Shown one piece after another: positions 1 through 11,669 of a DNA stretch of 64,000 bases (its first letter is position 1; each line of letters begins with the position of its first letter). The translations under genes were made by a program, and so were the position numbers. The notes under the pieces were generated by a model. The model did no database searches, had not been told where the DNA came from, and worked only from the letters and a program-made list of their open reading frames with translations. Origin of the DNA: Rotaria sp. Silwood1 (Eukaryota > Rotifera > Eurotatoria > Philodinida > Philodinidae); contig CAJNOP010000143.1 of NCBI GenBank assembly GCA_905250075.1, positions 1 to 64,000 of the forward strand. The letters are read 5' to 3'.

Positions 1-2735
1 GTACTGGAGTATTCATTGGTCTTTCTGGTATAGATTTACATGAAAAAAGTTCCGTTGATTCCTCTTCATCATCATCATCGTCTCCATAAAGTCCTCCTGT
101 TGTTGTTATAGGTGGAGTGGTTTTTTTTGTTACGCGAATCACTTCATTAGTTCTATTATTTGCTGATGGAACTCGAGCATTGATGAATGATTGACTATTA
201 AATACAGATTCTTGATTTGATACAGTAATTGAACCAATAGGTGATAAACGACCTGAAAATAAATCGAAAGAATAAAGAAAATATAATATAAAAAAAAACA
301 AAAACTAGACATCTACTGGTACTAGTATTACTGATAGTGATGCATTTCTAAACTTTTTATGACAAGGGAATTCGTTGCAGACTTTAGTGAAAAATCAAGT
401 TTTTCAGCTACTTCTCTCGTTGCCAATATGAATTCAGATAATATTACTGACGAGAGGAGTATTTGAAAAACTTGATTTTTCACAAAAGTATCTAAGGCAA
501 ACTCAACCGTCAAGAAGCACTGTGATGTAAATAAACATTAGAAATACTTTTCTGCTGACGGTTTCTATCATCTCCAAGTGGTTGAAGTTGACCTTGAACT
601 GTCATATACAAAACTTGAGGTTTATTTGGTAATGTTTTATGATGATTAAGATCTGTCGATGATGTTATATTATCATAAGTAAATGAATTCGTTATTTCCG
701 GTTTTACCTAAAATAAATTGTAATGAAATATTTCTTTTTATCATACAAAAAAATATGTTACCAATCTTCCAGATGATGTTCGAAAATAGACTGCTTCTTG
801 AATTACATCATAATCAACTGTTGATGGATCATAAGCTAAAGCAAGTTCAGTTGTTGTAGGTTCTGTTGCATTAATACCAATGCTTTTTGTTTCTACTTTC
901 GGTATTTTTGGAGATGGAGTAATTTGTTTTGGTTGTTCCGGAATTGGTGTAGATTTTTGTTTTTCTTTTAATTCTTTATGTTGATGATCTTTACATCGAC
1001 ACCAATCATAAATAACTTGATTAGCTTCAAGTCGTCTAACATGATGACGACATCCACATGTTTCTTTTTTTGATTGATCTAATGCCATGATTTCCCAATG
1101 ATTTAATTTTGGTTTATCATGCATGTGATTAGTACGAACTTTTCTTCTCTTCTTACGTTTTTTCTTTTTAGTTGGCTGTTTAGTTTGTTCAATTATTGTT
1201 GATTCTTTTTCATTGACAAATAGACTATTTAAATCTTCTAAATCTTCAACAACTAAATCCTCGTTTTTACTAATTTTTAATAATTTGTCTTTTTCTTTTT
1301 CTTGTTTAGCTTGAATTTTCTTTTCATAACTTATCCGTGATCGTCCCATAAAGTTACCATGATAACCACGAATACCACTATCTGTAGTATTAGGATGATT
1401 AGTGTCTTCGTTACTATCATTATCACTATAATTGTCATCATTATCATCATCGTCATCATCAGTACCAAGATTTGTCCAATGTTCTGATAAAGTACTGATA
1501 CCATAATCTATGATTCAACGTAGAAAGAATAAAATTCATAAAGTTTTAAGTTTCTTAGAAACTCAACAAATGTCTATTGAATGAGAACAATACAATTTTC
1601 TCACGACGGAACCACATGAGGTGATTTTCAAATACAAAGCTCAAGGTAAAAAATCCAGTGTAATAGCCATAACTCCAAAAAGGCAGCACATAGGGAAGAA
1701 TCCTTCTAGTCTCGACTGGCTCTAGGTAATGATTGAAGTTTCATCTCAAACGCGATGTACGACCTAGTATGGTTTCTCCATTAGCAAAAAAATATCAAAA
1801 AAGTATTATAGTATATTAAGAAGCTAATCTATTAAAATGTTATTTCATACCATTGGACTGTTCTATTTTGGGAAGATTTTTCATTTGAAGAACATTTGCT
1901 GGTGGTGGACCAAATGATGGTGGTTTCCTCTTATTTTCTAGACGATTAACCTAGATTTTGAACGAGCAAATTATCATAGAAAAATATAATTTTCTATTTC
2001 AAATAACATACTTGTTTTATAAGCATATCAGCTAATGATTCGGGTAAAGCTGCTGGAGCAAGAAATCTTGTTGGTATTCCTTTAGTTGGTTCGATTTTGA
2101 TTCTTATATATATAAATAATTATTTAGTTGTTCGTTTTTAATATTTTCTTGATAAATCAATATTTATCTTACCTAACAAAACTAACTCTATTTTGATATC
2201 CATCATCTCTTTCATATTCTTTATAATGATCTTCATCTGTTTCGTGTTTATAAAATTGATGATTTGGATGTTGTTCACGTTCATGTTGTAATGCTGTGAT
2301 ATGATTTTTACATAAATTTAAATGTTTTGGATCATAACAACATGAATGATATTTATGTAATTGAAAATATTTAACATTTTTTATTTCAGGAAAATAACAT
2401 TGTAATAATTTTCGTGCTTCTTTTTTCGTTATATTCTTTTTTTGTCCTAATTCTTCTATTTGTGCTCGTGTTAATAATGGTGGATGACGTCGTGCTACAC
2501 GACGTTCTTGTTGCATACCAATTGGTTTTATATAGACATTTGCTTGACGACACATAAAACATTCTTTTTCAGGATCACGATGTTCTTCATGATCTTTTTC
2601 ATTAAATGACATTGATGAAAAATCATTGCGAGAAATTCTATTCACTGATATAGTTCGAAATCTTGGTGTTCTTTCAGTTGACTAAGAAAAACAAATTTAG
2701 CTCAATATTTAAACATATATAATACTTACTAGCAT
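1..2735 (-). CDS. Unrecognised Cys/His-containing, Lys-rich protein (3' end outside window)
   Basis: I do not recognise this gene. The model has seven coding exons (2730-2735, 2173-2681, 2012-2102, 1851-1950, 762-1507, 548-707, 1-252), all with GT-AG ends and matching phases, giving about 620 codons with no stop before the window edge. The first exon is only ATG CTA, joined in frame across a 48-bp intron; an upstream start outside this exon is not excluded. Visible parts: a first Cys cluster (ECFMCRQ, then YHSCCYDPKHLNLCKNH) around residues 45-125, an acidic Asp/Asn run, a basic run (KKKKRKKRRKVR) that could be a nuclear localisation signal, and a second cluster (CGCRHH, then WCRCKDH). The paired Cys/His spacing could bind metal, but it matches no zinc-finger family I know. 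The C-terminal part is Ser/Thr/Pro-rich. That it is a gene is fairly sure; its function is unknown. Confidence 0.75.
253..547. repeat. Intron holding a short inverted-repeat (hairpin) element
   Basis: This 295-bp intron is much longer than most of its neighbours. It holds two arms of about 33 bp in opposite orientation, near 389-425 and 448-482. Both contain GTGAAAAATCAAGTTTTTCA or close to it and end in a CTCTCG-like segment. The inner spacer is about 25 bp. Weaker symmetry extends outward on both sides, so the whole intron insert may be a small foldback or MITE-like element. Confidence 0.55.
1508..1850. repeat. Long intron with a decayed copy of the dispersed intron repeat
   Basis: A 343-bp intron of the unrecognised gene. 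Phrases such as GAAACTCAACAAATGTC and the segment around CCATAACTCCAAAAAGG resemble segments in other long introns (43.9-44.9, 57.5-58.5 kb) and intergenic DNA (29.2 kb). I read it as a degraded member of the same family; the boundaries are not visible. Confidence 0.35.
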
Positions 2736-4660
2736 TCTATAGTATATATTATAAGTAACTGCTTTCGTACATTAATGTTGACGATTGACTAAAACAAAAA
2801 GAATGCAAAAAAAAAAAGTATAAACAGACACTCAACAAAAGAAAATTAATGCTTTTAATTTTTTTTTAAATATATGCGATCAAATAACGAAGCAAACTTA
2901 TTATTTACTTTTTGGCATTAACAAAAGAAAAAAATTCATACTGTACATTTTCTTTTTTCAATGCATTCTCTTCGATGGCAGCTAAGAAAAATAAAATGAT
3001 TTGAAAGTGCAAAATGTTATAATATTCATCGATGTCTAACTTTTTTCTTTTATTTTTGAAGCATTTGCAATGTTGATCTAGCATTTTTAATTTTGTAAAA
3101 AAAAAAACATTATACTGATTTGCGAATCATGTGTCTTAAAACAATTTTCAAGTTGTCTTTCATATTGAATGTAAGAAAAGCTTTGCATGTATTTCTATTA
3201 AGCAACACGATAAAAGTTTATTTTTTCGAAATCTCAATAAGGTATTATGAGCAGGTACATATTATTATTCTGTGAATAATATAAAAATAAATGCCGGAAG
3301 TACGCATTTGAAATGCTGACAATCAATATTAGTCATTGTCGATGAAGCATTATTTAAAAGCAGGAAATTATCAATGTGAAAGAAATAAAAGGATTATCAA
3401 TCTATCAATAAATGATTAATGATGAGTGATCACATTTTCAAAGTTTTTTCTTATCTTGACTTCTAAATTTTGTTTTTTTTTGTTAGATTTTTTCAATTTA
3501 TCAATAAATTTATTCTTAGTGTGTAGGATCCTATATCGTAATATCTGGTCGAAAACCGATGACTCTTTTGCTTAACTGGTAAGCATGTTCGAGGCATTTG
3601 TTCTAGGTCATAACAACCGAATACAAAATCAATCGTAAATGTTGATTAGATTTTTTTTTATGGCAACAAACAATTCAACTATTTATGATTTTCTTCTATA
3701 GATACTAATGCATAATCTTTTACGAAATAAATCAAGAAAAAAGTTTTGATAATTTGTTTACATTCAACATGATGAGTTTGTCAAGTTAAAATTAGTTCAT
3801 GTACATTTGAGTTCAAAAATTCACTGTTTTTTTTTTGTTCTTTTATAAGAAATCAAAACAGTTTGATTTTTACAACTTGCTAAATGTGTTGTGAATAAAA
3901 ATTTATAAATATGATAATATTTCAAAATACTCATTAACCTTGTCTAATTCAAGAACTAGAATACAATATGATTTATTATGACATGAATTCAGACATTATT
4001 TACACATACATATATGTACGATCAAATGTATACAAATAAAACCAAGGTCTACATTGCTTTTTCTTTAGCTCAATACAATATTTCAAAAAATTATGAAAAA
4101 TATTTCTAGAAAAGACAACTTAAAATTCTTAAAAAACAAGCAACAAATATATTTGATGATTCTTGAATCTATGTTGATCAAACATATAATGAGTATTGTA
4201 ATGAATATGTCATTTTTGTTCGTCTTTTATTTTATAGCAATGTTTGAATAGAAGAAACGGAAATGCAATGTATTTCTTTTTTATGGTAAATGGAAAGTAA
4301 AAACCTATAAAACACTTGAACCGAGAATGAAATGAGGACAAAAACTAATGTATCATGCATCTATGTTGAGCCCCTACTCAAGTTGAAGTTAAGTGCTGAG
4401 TGGGATGGCATAGGTAAGCAACGTAAATAACAAACATTCGAGCCCTCTATAGGCTATTTTCATCACCCATATTGTATAAATAAATTGCAAATATAAAAAA
4501 GAAGAAGAGGCTTATAAACGTTTGCTGTTTGCCTTTTTTTTTTCTTTCTATGTTTCTGTTTTTTCTCACTATCACTTCAATAAAACATTCTAATAAAAAG
4601 TGAACCATTCTATTAGTTTACTCGGCATATTTCTCATTTTTATAACATAGTTTTCAAACA
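2736..4660. other. Intergenic, no gene seen
   Basis: AT-rich DNA with short homopolymer runs between two divergently transcribed genes. No open frame with splice support was found. Two short stretches (about 3555-3625 and 4400-4450) faintly resemble tRNA promoter boxes and are discussed in the findings. Promoters of both flanking genes should lie here, but no convincing TATA element or initiator can be assigned. Confidence 0.5.
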
Positions 4661-5055
4661 ATGAATACGAAAGAGATTTATCGTTTATGTAAGTTTTTGT
4701 TCATCATTTTTCTATTCATATAATTAGATTTTGATTTTTTTTTCATATAGCAACAATTATTGTCTACATTACAATTGTTTTCATACTTGTTCATTGCACA
4801 TCTAGTCAACCCTTATCGACTAGTCGACAAAAGGATGATGATACTGTTGATAATTCAATGAAGACTGGAACTTTATCGGATTCGGCGGAATCAAATGGTC
4901 TTGATACTAAAAATGATGATTCTATACCTGAAGTTTACTTATTACATAGCGAATACAATCTTATGAAAGAACCTAAACCTCCAGAGATGAATCGTCGAGC
5001 AAATTTTTGGAAACGAGCTAATTTTTGGCGTAAACGTGCTAACTTTTGGCGATAA
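4661..5055 (+). CDS. Secreted precursor with three ANFW repeats (candidate neuropeptide or cationic peptide)
   Basis: Two exons (4661-4688 and 4751-5055, 62-bp intron) encode 110 residues. Residues about 8-28 are a strongly hydrophobic signal peptide (TIIVYITIVFILVHC) followed by a Ser/Thr/Asp-rich acidic spacer. The last 20 residues hold three copies of ANFW separated by basic sites: RR-ANFW-KR-ANFW-RKR-ANFW-R, then the stop. Known peptide-precursor logic (signal peptide, acidic spacer, repeats bounded by dibasic prohormone-convertase sites) predicts three identical tetrapeptides. No Gly precedes the cleavage sites, so C-terminal amidation is not expected. Alternatively, the uncut C-terminus, with eight basic residues and three Trp after an acidic pro-region, looks like a Trp/Arg-rich antimicrobial peptide. 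I know no family with this motif. AATAAA-like signals follow near 5110. Confidence 0.8.
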
Positions 5056-7032
5056 GATAAAACTCCATAAAGAAAAACAAAATGCTATGTATGATTGTCA
5101 AATCTTTGAATAAAACGAAATAAACATTGCCGTTCATTTTTACATATTTACAAAAAGAAGCTATACCAAGAAAGCATATAATCTTTGAAGTACATTCATC
5201 ATTTTAAATGTTGATAGACAAATGATAATTGCTATTTATGTATATAATCATAACTAGTTAATGAAAAAAAATGAAATACTAATTGAGATAACACTATTAA
5301 AAACCTCTAATTATACTGATGATCATTTTTGAAAAAGATATAATAACATGCAACTCTAGAGAAAAAAAAACATATTGACAACATCAGTTATTTACATATA
5401 GATGTCTAGAAAATTAATGTAGATAATAAGAAGTAATGTCACACTGCTAAAAATTAAAGATGGATGGATGTAATCAGATGTACAAAATCTACCTGTGTGC
5501 ATCCTTATACATAGAAGAAAATTAAGACATGAAATTCGTGCGTCGTTGTCGAATAGTTTGTGATTACGAATACCTTTTGATGTAGACAAAAAACAGAACT
5601 GCTGTCTCACCGTTGAACAGAGGAGACTTGAGACCATCGAATCTTGCAGGAAACATAATATTTATAATTTTCTGAAAAACCAAGATTAAGACATTTTAAA
5701 AAGTATGAATGAAAATGGTGTTCCGATTTGAGATAATTTTCATTTTAATCTATTCTCCAGATCTATAGTTCAAGGCATGATTTCAAATAATTATGTTCTC
5801 ATTTCCCAATGTTGAAAAAAAACAAAACTGCGTGTCTATTCTGTCAAATTATATAGAATTTTGTTAATCCTTAGCAAATTTTCTGACTTTTTATCAAAAT
5901 TTCTTTAAAATTATATGATCAGTGTCTAAATTAATAATTGTTAGTAAATTTTTTTAACAAAAATAAATCGTTTAGAGATATCCGTGGTCATTTTGAATAA
6001 GTGATATTTCTATATACAGCGTGAAGGAAAAAACAGTAATTTACCCATCAAATGGTTGCAAAACTCTAAGACTTGAATTTTCTCACTCAGTCTTCTCATA
6101 CCAACCAAAACATAGATGCTATAAGTTTAACTTAAGTAATATAGTTTTAATTGTGCTTTTTTAAAAATAATGAAACATAATTCGATCGAGTAAATAAAAC
6201 AGTATGGATGATTTAGCTTGAAACATGTTCTAAAAGGACTATTAGAGTATTGTAATAGAAATTTGGATTTTTCTCCCTTCGCAGACGTGACAGGCATTGT
6301 TAATTAATGATCACAGACAGCAGATCAATAACATCTTGTCATAATATATGAATTGCTTCCGTATTGTAGTTCTCAAGGATTAAGTAGAAGAATGGTAAGA
6401 AATATGTCTTAAAATAGATAGAAGAAAACGATACTGTTGTGATTAGCAACAGTAACTACATTATGTTTTACATTTTAATCTAGCTGTATCACATTTTTGA
6501 GTTATTTCATTGACAATTGTTCTATATAACTTGTTCAATAATGAATATTAATTTTCTCAATATAATAAATATTAAAAAAACTGAATTGCATAGTTCAATA
6601 TCACTGTTCATCTAAAAATTATTTCTTAAAATAATAAAATGAATAATAATTATTTTATATGCTTACGAAGTAATCAACATACAATTAAGAATATATAATT
6701 GACTTTTATACACAAGATAAAGCTTTGTTAAGGTAGATCATTAAAATAAGTTCTTTTCGAAATAGAGAACGTGATTTATTTAGTAAAGAATGTCTGAGAA
6801 AAGATTGTCCTAGAAAGAGTATCTCAACGAACTAATATTACGCATAAATATATATATATATCTTTTTAACTTGTTACTTAATTATATTTGTTCTTTTTGG
6901 ACTTTCTATTGTTCAAGAATTTCAATAGACTAGCATACAATTCTTAAATAATTTATTCTAATAAGACATATAGCGATCAAAAACAAAAATAAAAGAATAT
7001 TTTTTTTTTCATATATATTTTAAAAAGCAAAG
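5056..7032. other. Intergenic, no gene seen
   Basis: About 2 kb of AT-rich sequence between the ANFW precursor and the 3' end of the synaptotagmin-like gene. The open frames present are short and lack splice support or recognisable residues. A putative poly(A) signal (AATAAA type) for the precursor lies near 5107-5120. Confidence 0.5.
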
Positions 7033-9471
7033 TTATTTGATAACACTTGTCGAATTTCTTGATTGTTGTTGTTGCAAAGTTTTATTATTATTATTATTAT
7101 TAGATGATGATGTTGTTATTGTAGTAGGAATAATTTTTGCAGCTTTTCTTAATAAATGCCAACAAGCAGCTCGTTGTTCACCGTTAATAACTTCACACCA
7201 ATGAATTATTTCACTATGTTGAGCTATATTAGCACTACTAATTGGTGTTACATTTTCAAAACGTAAAAAACCTAATGGTTCATCAGGTGCAATAAGATCA
7301 TGATGATAAACACCTATTTCAAGAGATGATTCAGCTAATGAAACACCTGATATATTAAATGATAGTTCTTCATTCCATTTCGGATTTAATGTATTACGTT
7401 TAACCGATGTTTTTTTACGTTTTATTTTATCTGTTTGACCTAATTGTAATGTTAAACGAACAACTGGATCTAAAAAAAACAAAAAATAAATATTTTTTTA
7501 TGAATAAAAATTCAACAAACCAGCTTCAAGATGCATTGAAAGTGCTTTAAGATTTCGTGCTTCAATAATACCAACATTAAGTCGTTCAGCTTGTGGTAAA
7601 TATGTTAATGAAACAAGTAATTCACCAAGATATTCATCTTCCTAGAATAAATTATAATTTGTAAAATTCATGTTTTTTGTTTTGTTCATTTTTCTATATA
7701 TCTTACGGCTCGTTGTTTATTAATTGTACACCAAAGATCACCACCGGTATGCAATATTTGTGATGTTAAACGTAATTGTGCTTCACCAATACATTCTGGT
7801 CGACTTGAATGTGCATAATTATATAGATAAAAATGTAATGTTTTTGTTGTTTTAAATATAGTTTCATTTGTAAAACTAAATTTAAAACATTCATTCCATA
7901 TTGGATTTAATGTTTGTGGTTGTACTGATGTTTGTCGTAATTTTTGATCTATTGGTGGACGAAGATAAATTTTAACATATGGATTAGATAATTCTTCACG
8001 TTCCATTGGTAAACATTGGGCTAGAGAAAAACATAAAATAACAAAAAAAAAAGAAAGTTAATTAACAAGTTTTGCTTTATTTACCTTCAATTATATTAAC
8101 AACAAAATCATTTCGATGTTCATCATAGAGTATACGAATATGTAGTTTATATAAATTTTCTTCGACAATTGATAATTCATCATTGATTCGTTCACTGACA
8201 CCACTATTATTAGTGAGATTTTTCCCATTGCTACCATTACCGTCACTATTAGTAGCACATGCGGTGCCTGTGAAATAGAGATCAGGCATAATAGCACCCA
8301 ATGCACCACGTAGTGTTTTTTTCTTCGTAAGATGAGAAGAAAATTGCGGTGATATTGGTGGTGAAAGAAGTCCTTGTCCTAATGGTTGCATGGAAGCGCG
8401 TGTTGTATTGATTGATTGTTTTCCGACAACCGGAAATTTCGGAATTGCATAACGTGATGATGGTGATCGAAGTAATGATTGACGACGTCCTGTATTTATA
8501 CTTTGATTTGAATCTACTTTAGTAGATAGTCGTTTTGATGATCCTAATAATTGTTCTTCAATAATTCCTGATGTTTGATCAATAGATGTAATTGATTGTT
8601 CAACAGCATCTGATGTACGAGGAAATAATTGAAATCGTATATTTTTAGAATTACTCGTACTTGGTGATAATGTTAATTGATTGTCACCATCAGCTGTTGT
8701 TGATAGACGTGTTGCTTTCGAACAAGATCGACTTGTATAATGTGCTGTTATACTTTGTGTATCTGTATCTTCATATGAATGAGATAAACGACCCGTTTCA
8801 CCTTTTTTATGTAGAAGTACACTATCAGATGCAACAGATGGTCGACCTGATTGATTTGAGCTAATCGATAGACGAGATAATTTTTCAGATAAAATTGACA
8901 AACGACCACCGGAAGCAAGTGAAGTACGAGCAGATTGGGATGATGTTTCTTGTGTGATAACAGGTGGTTGTGGAATACGATGAACTATTGGTGCATAACT
9001 CTAGAAAATAAAATTAGACTAATTGAAAAAATGATTCGTCAAACTAATGAGTCATATCAGATATCATTTTAGAAGAAAAAGAAAACTACCTTACAAGTAA
9101 GAGGAAATTAGAACCTTTTTTTTTCTTTTTATTCTTGTCAAATTGCATTAGTGTGTTCACTTGCCTGTGATGATACAATCAGTACCGGAAACGTACTACG
9201 TCATGATTTGATAAACAAATAGATAATCGGAGAGAGAGAGAGAGAGAGAAAAAACGAAGTTACTCACGAGATGTTGTGGTGGCTTGAAATAAGTTTTAGC
9301 ATCAATATTATTAATAGCTGCATAATGTCTTACAGATCGACCGAAATATTGATGACTTGATGATGGTATACAACATTGACAAAAAATAATTGTTGCAACA
9401 ATAATTAGAACAATAACAGTTATAGCTCCAATACCAATACCAATATATAGATCATAACGTGATGTGAGCAT
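7033..9471 (-). CDS. Synaptotagmin-like membrane protein with tandem C2 domains
   Basis: Five exons (9268-9471, 8085-9000, 7707-8020, 7521-7641, 7033-7469) give 663 residues. A short luminal N-terminus is followed by one membrane segment at about residues 10-35 (IGIGIGAITVIVLIIVATIIF) and a Cys pair (CQCC) that could be palmitoylated. A Ser-rich linker of about 290 residues leads to C2A (from LYKLHIRILYDE; NPYVKIYLRP; NPIWNECFKFSF) and C2B (ERLNVGIIEARNL; NPKWNEELSF), ending with a WHLL motif like the WHXL motif of synaptotagmin C2B. The C2A loops show few of the Asp residues that bind calcium in classical synaptotagmins (EREELSNPYV where LDxxGxSDPYV is usual). This, the long linker and the layout suggest a calcium-independent type such as Syt14/16; that subtype is a guess. 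The C-terminus has Asn and Gln runs. Likely role: membrane trafficking. Confidence 0.85.
9230..9250. repeat. (AG)n microsatellite in the first intron
   Basis: An uninterrupted AG dinucleotide run just downstream of exon 1 of the synaptotagmin-like gene (on its coding strand it reads CT, inside intron 1). Confidence 0.9.
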
Positions 9472-11669
9472 GATAGCATTGCGTTTATTATTGATTGTCT
9501 TGAAAGATAAACACAAAGATCAGCATAAGTGAAGATATAATTTTTATTCTTTATTCATTGAATATTAGTTGATAATTCGTGTAATTTTATGCCCGTAGAC
9601 AGAATGGTGTCTGTGTGCGTATGTCCGTTAATGATCTCTTTTTTTTTGCTATACCTCTCTCCGGTAATGATGTGTGGGTGTGCTTATAGTTATTGTGGCT
9701 CTAAGTAAAAAAGAAAGAAGCAAAAGAAAGATGGAAAATGAGAAAGAGACTAAGAAACTATCATCATCATCATCATCATCCGTCATCTAGATGGAAACGA
9801 ATGACGATTTCAATATTCATATTTTCCCTTGACGCGTACATAGAAATGACACTTTCCCTTAAGCAACAAACAAATAAATCATCTACTGCATCATGCTAGT
9901 TACTGCTCTCATTCGTAGAAACGTAACATTTACCTGCCATGCTTCATATGCACGAGAAAATATCGGGTACATGACAGTGAATTAGCATACATTTATAGAA
10001 GATTTATAAATGGAAAACATACGGAATAAAATAAACGAAATGTATAGAAAAACCTTTTCTTTTTTATTTAAATAGTATTGAAATAACATTGCAAAAAAGA
10101 ACACTATGCTTATATTATAATCACTTTGCTTTCTGTCATCATTATCATCATGAGAGTATTTAGAGCAAGCATCTTAGTGATAGAAAAATGTGAGAAAAAA
10201 AAAGAACTTTCATTTTTTTTATTTTTATTTTTTCTCGCTTGTCTTTATATACACAAGAGAAACACATGTAATTATGATTCTTTTTATGAATACACAAAAA
10301 GAGACATTGTAAAGAAAAGACTAGCAATCTACAAAGGCATTCAATGAAACTTACTTGCTACTACTCAGCAAGAATCACAATCATCATTATTGTTTCCATT
10401 AACGCTCAATCCTCTACATTCGATCAATGATAGACGAAAGGAAAAAGAATTTTTTTAATAAATATTATTAGAAAACTATAACGAATCAGCGAGAGAGCGA
10501 GAGAAAGAAAGAAAATGAGATTTGCAATTCTTTTCTTTATTCTAAGACCATATTCGTATCTGTCTGCTTAAAAAAAAAGGCAGAGAAAAACATAGCAGTA
10601 TAAGAACGTATTTGTAACAATGAGAATTCATCTTATTGATTGTGCTATGTCAAAGCGAGCTGAGCTTTCATGCACACACACTTTAAATATTAAATAGAAA
10701 AGAAAAAAAATAGCAAGACTACTATTGAACTTATTATTTGCCATCGGAAACAAGATAGATATGGCATATACATTAAACATAGATAATTATACTATATCAG
10801 CAAATATTTATGATTCCATATAGGAAATCTAAATATTGAAATGTAAAAGTAAAATCATAAACATATTGATATGTAATTTACTTAATTAACAACATATTAT
10901 TTATTTCAAATAATTTATCATAAAATATTTATATTTTTAATAAAAATTTGACTTTTTTTTTTTGACAAACAAATAAATATTTTTAGCAATACCATAAATT
11001 TATATTCAAGAAGCAAACAAACAAAAAAAAGTCTCTTCTTATATTTCATTGTTATATCTTCATATTTCGTATTGTAATTTTATATTCATCATACTGATGT
11101 TCATTCATTACACAATGTCATTGCAGCCAAAATGTACTTTACATATTTATAATTCTTCATTCTACACTTGTTCATCGTACTTTTTCTCTTTTTTTTTTTA
11201 TGTATCCACTTGAACATAACGATATATATGCGTCTTTTATATAGACTCGATATAAAAGGCAAATCACTTTGACAACACAGTTATCTTAAGTTCGTCAGTC
11301 TGTCATAATGTACTTGACTCGTTTCATTTCTTTTTTTTTTATTCTCAGTGACCTGTCGTCTAAATAACTTGATGGGACTGACAGAAACGATTGAACAACC
11401 GAACACACAATAATTATGCATATGTCTATGTGTGTCCAATGGAATAACAAAAAAAAATGGAGAGAACTCACATAAACTTTCTCACTCTGTCGCTTTTTTT
11501 TTCTTTGTACATGTGGTTACCTAGCATTCGATGGTGTATATACATATAAGATATCATCACACGTTCATATTCAAATATATTTCATTCTTTATAAACTTAA
11601 AGACTACTGAATAAATATCTTCAAAAAAAAGAAAAGTTCATAAATCATATTGCATCTAGATAAACTGAA
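9472..11669. other. Intergenic, divergent promoter region, no gene seen
   Basis: Separates the divergent synaptotagmin-like gene (-) and the small membrane protein gene (+). Contains an (ATC)n microsatellite near 9760-9781, GA-rich patches near 10490-10520 and many poly(A)/poly(T) runs. A TATATAAAAGG-like segment lies near 11240-11260, about 0.4 kb upstream of the next start codon, and could be a core promoter only if there is a long 5' leader. No coding exon recognised. Confidence 0.45.

Noticed and set aside
8661..8864. Plus-strand open frame inside the synaptotagmin-like linker exon
   Set aside because: Antisense to a coding exon supported by phase and by C2 domains downstream.
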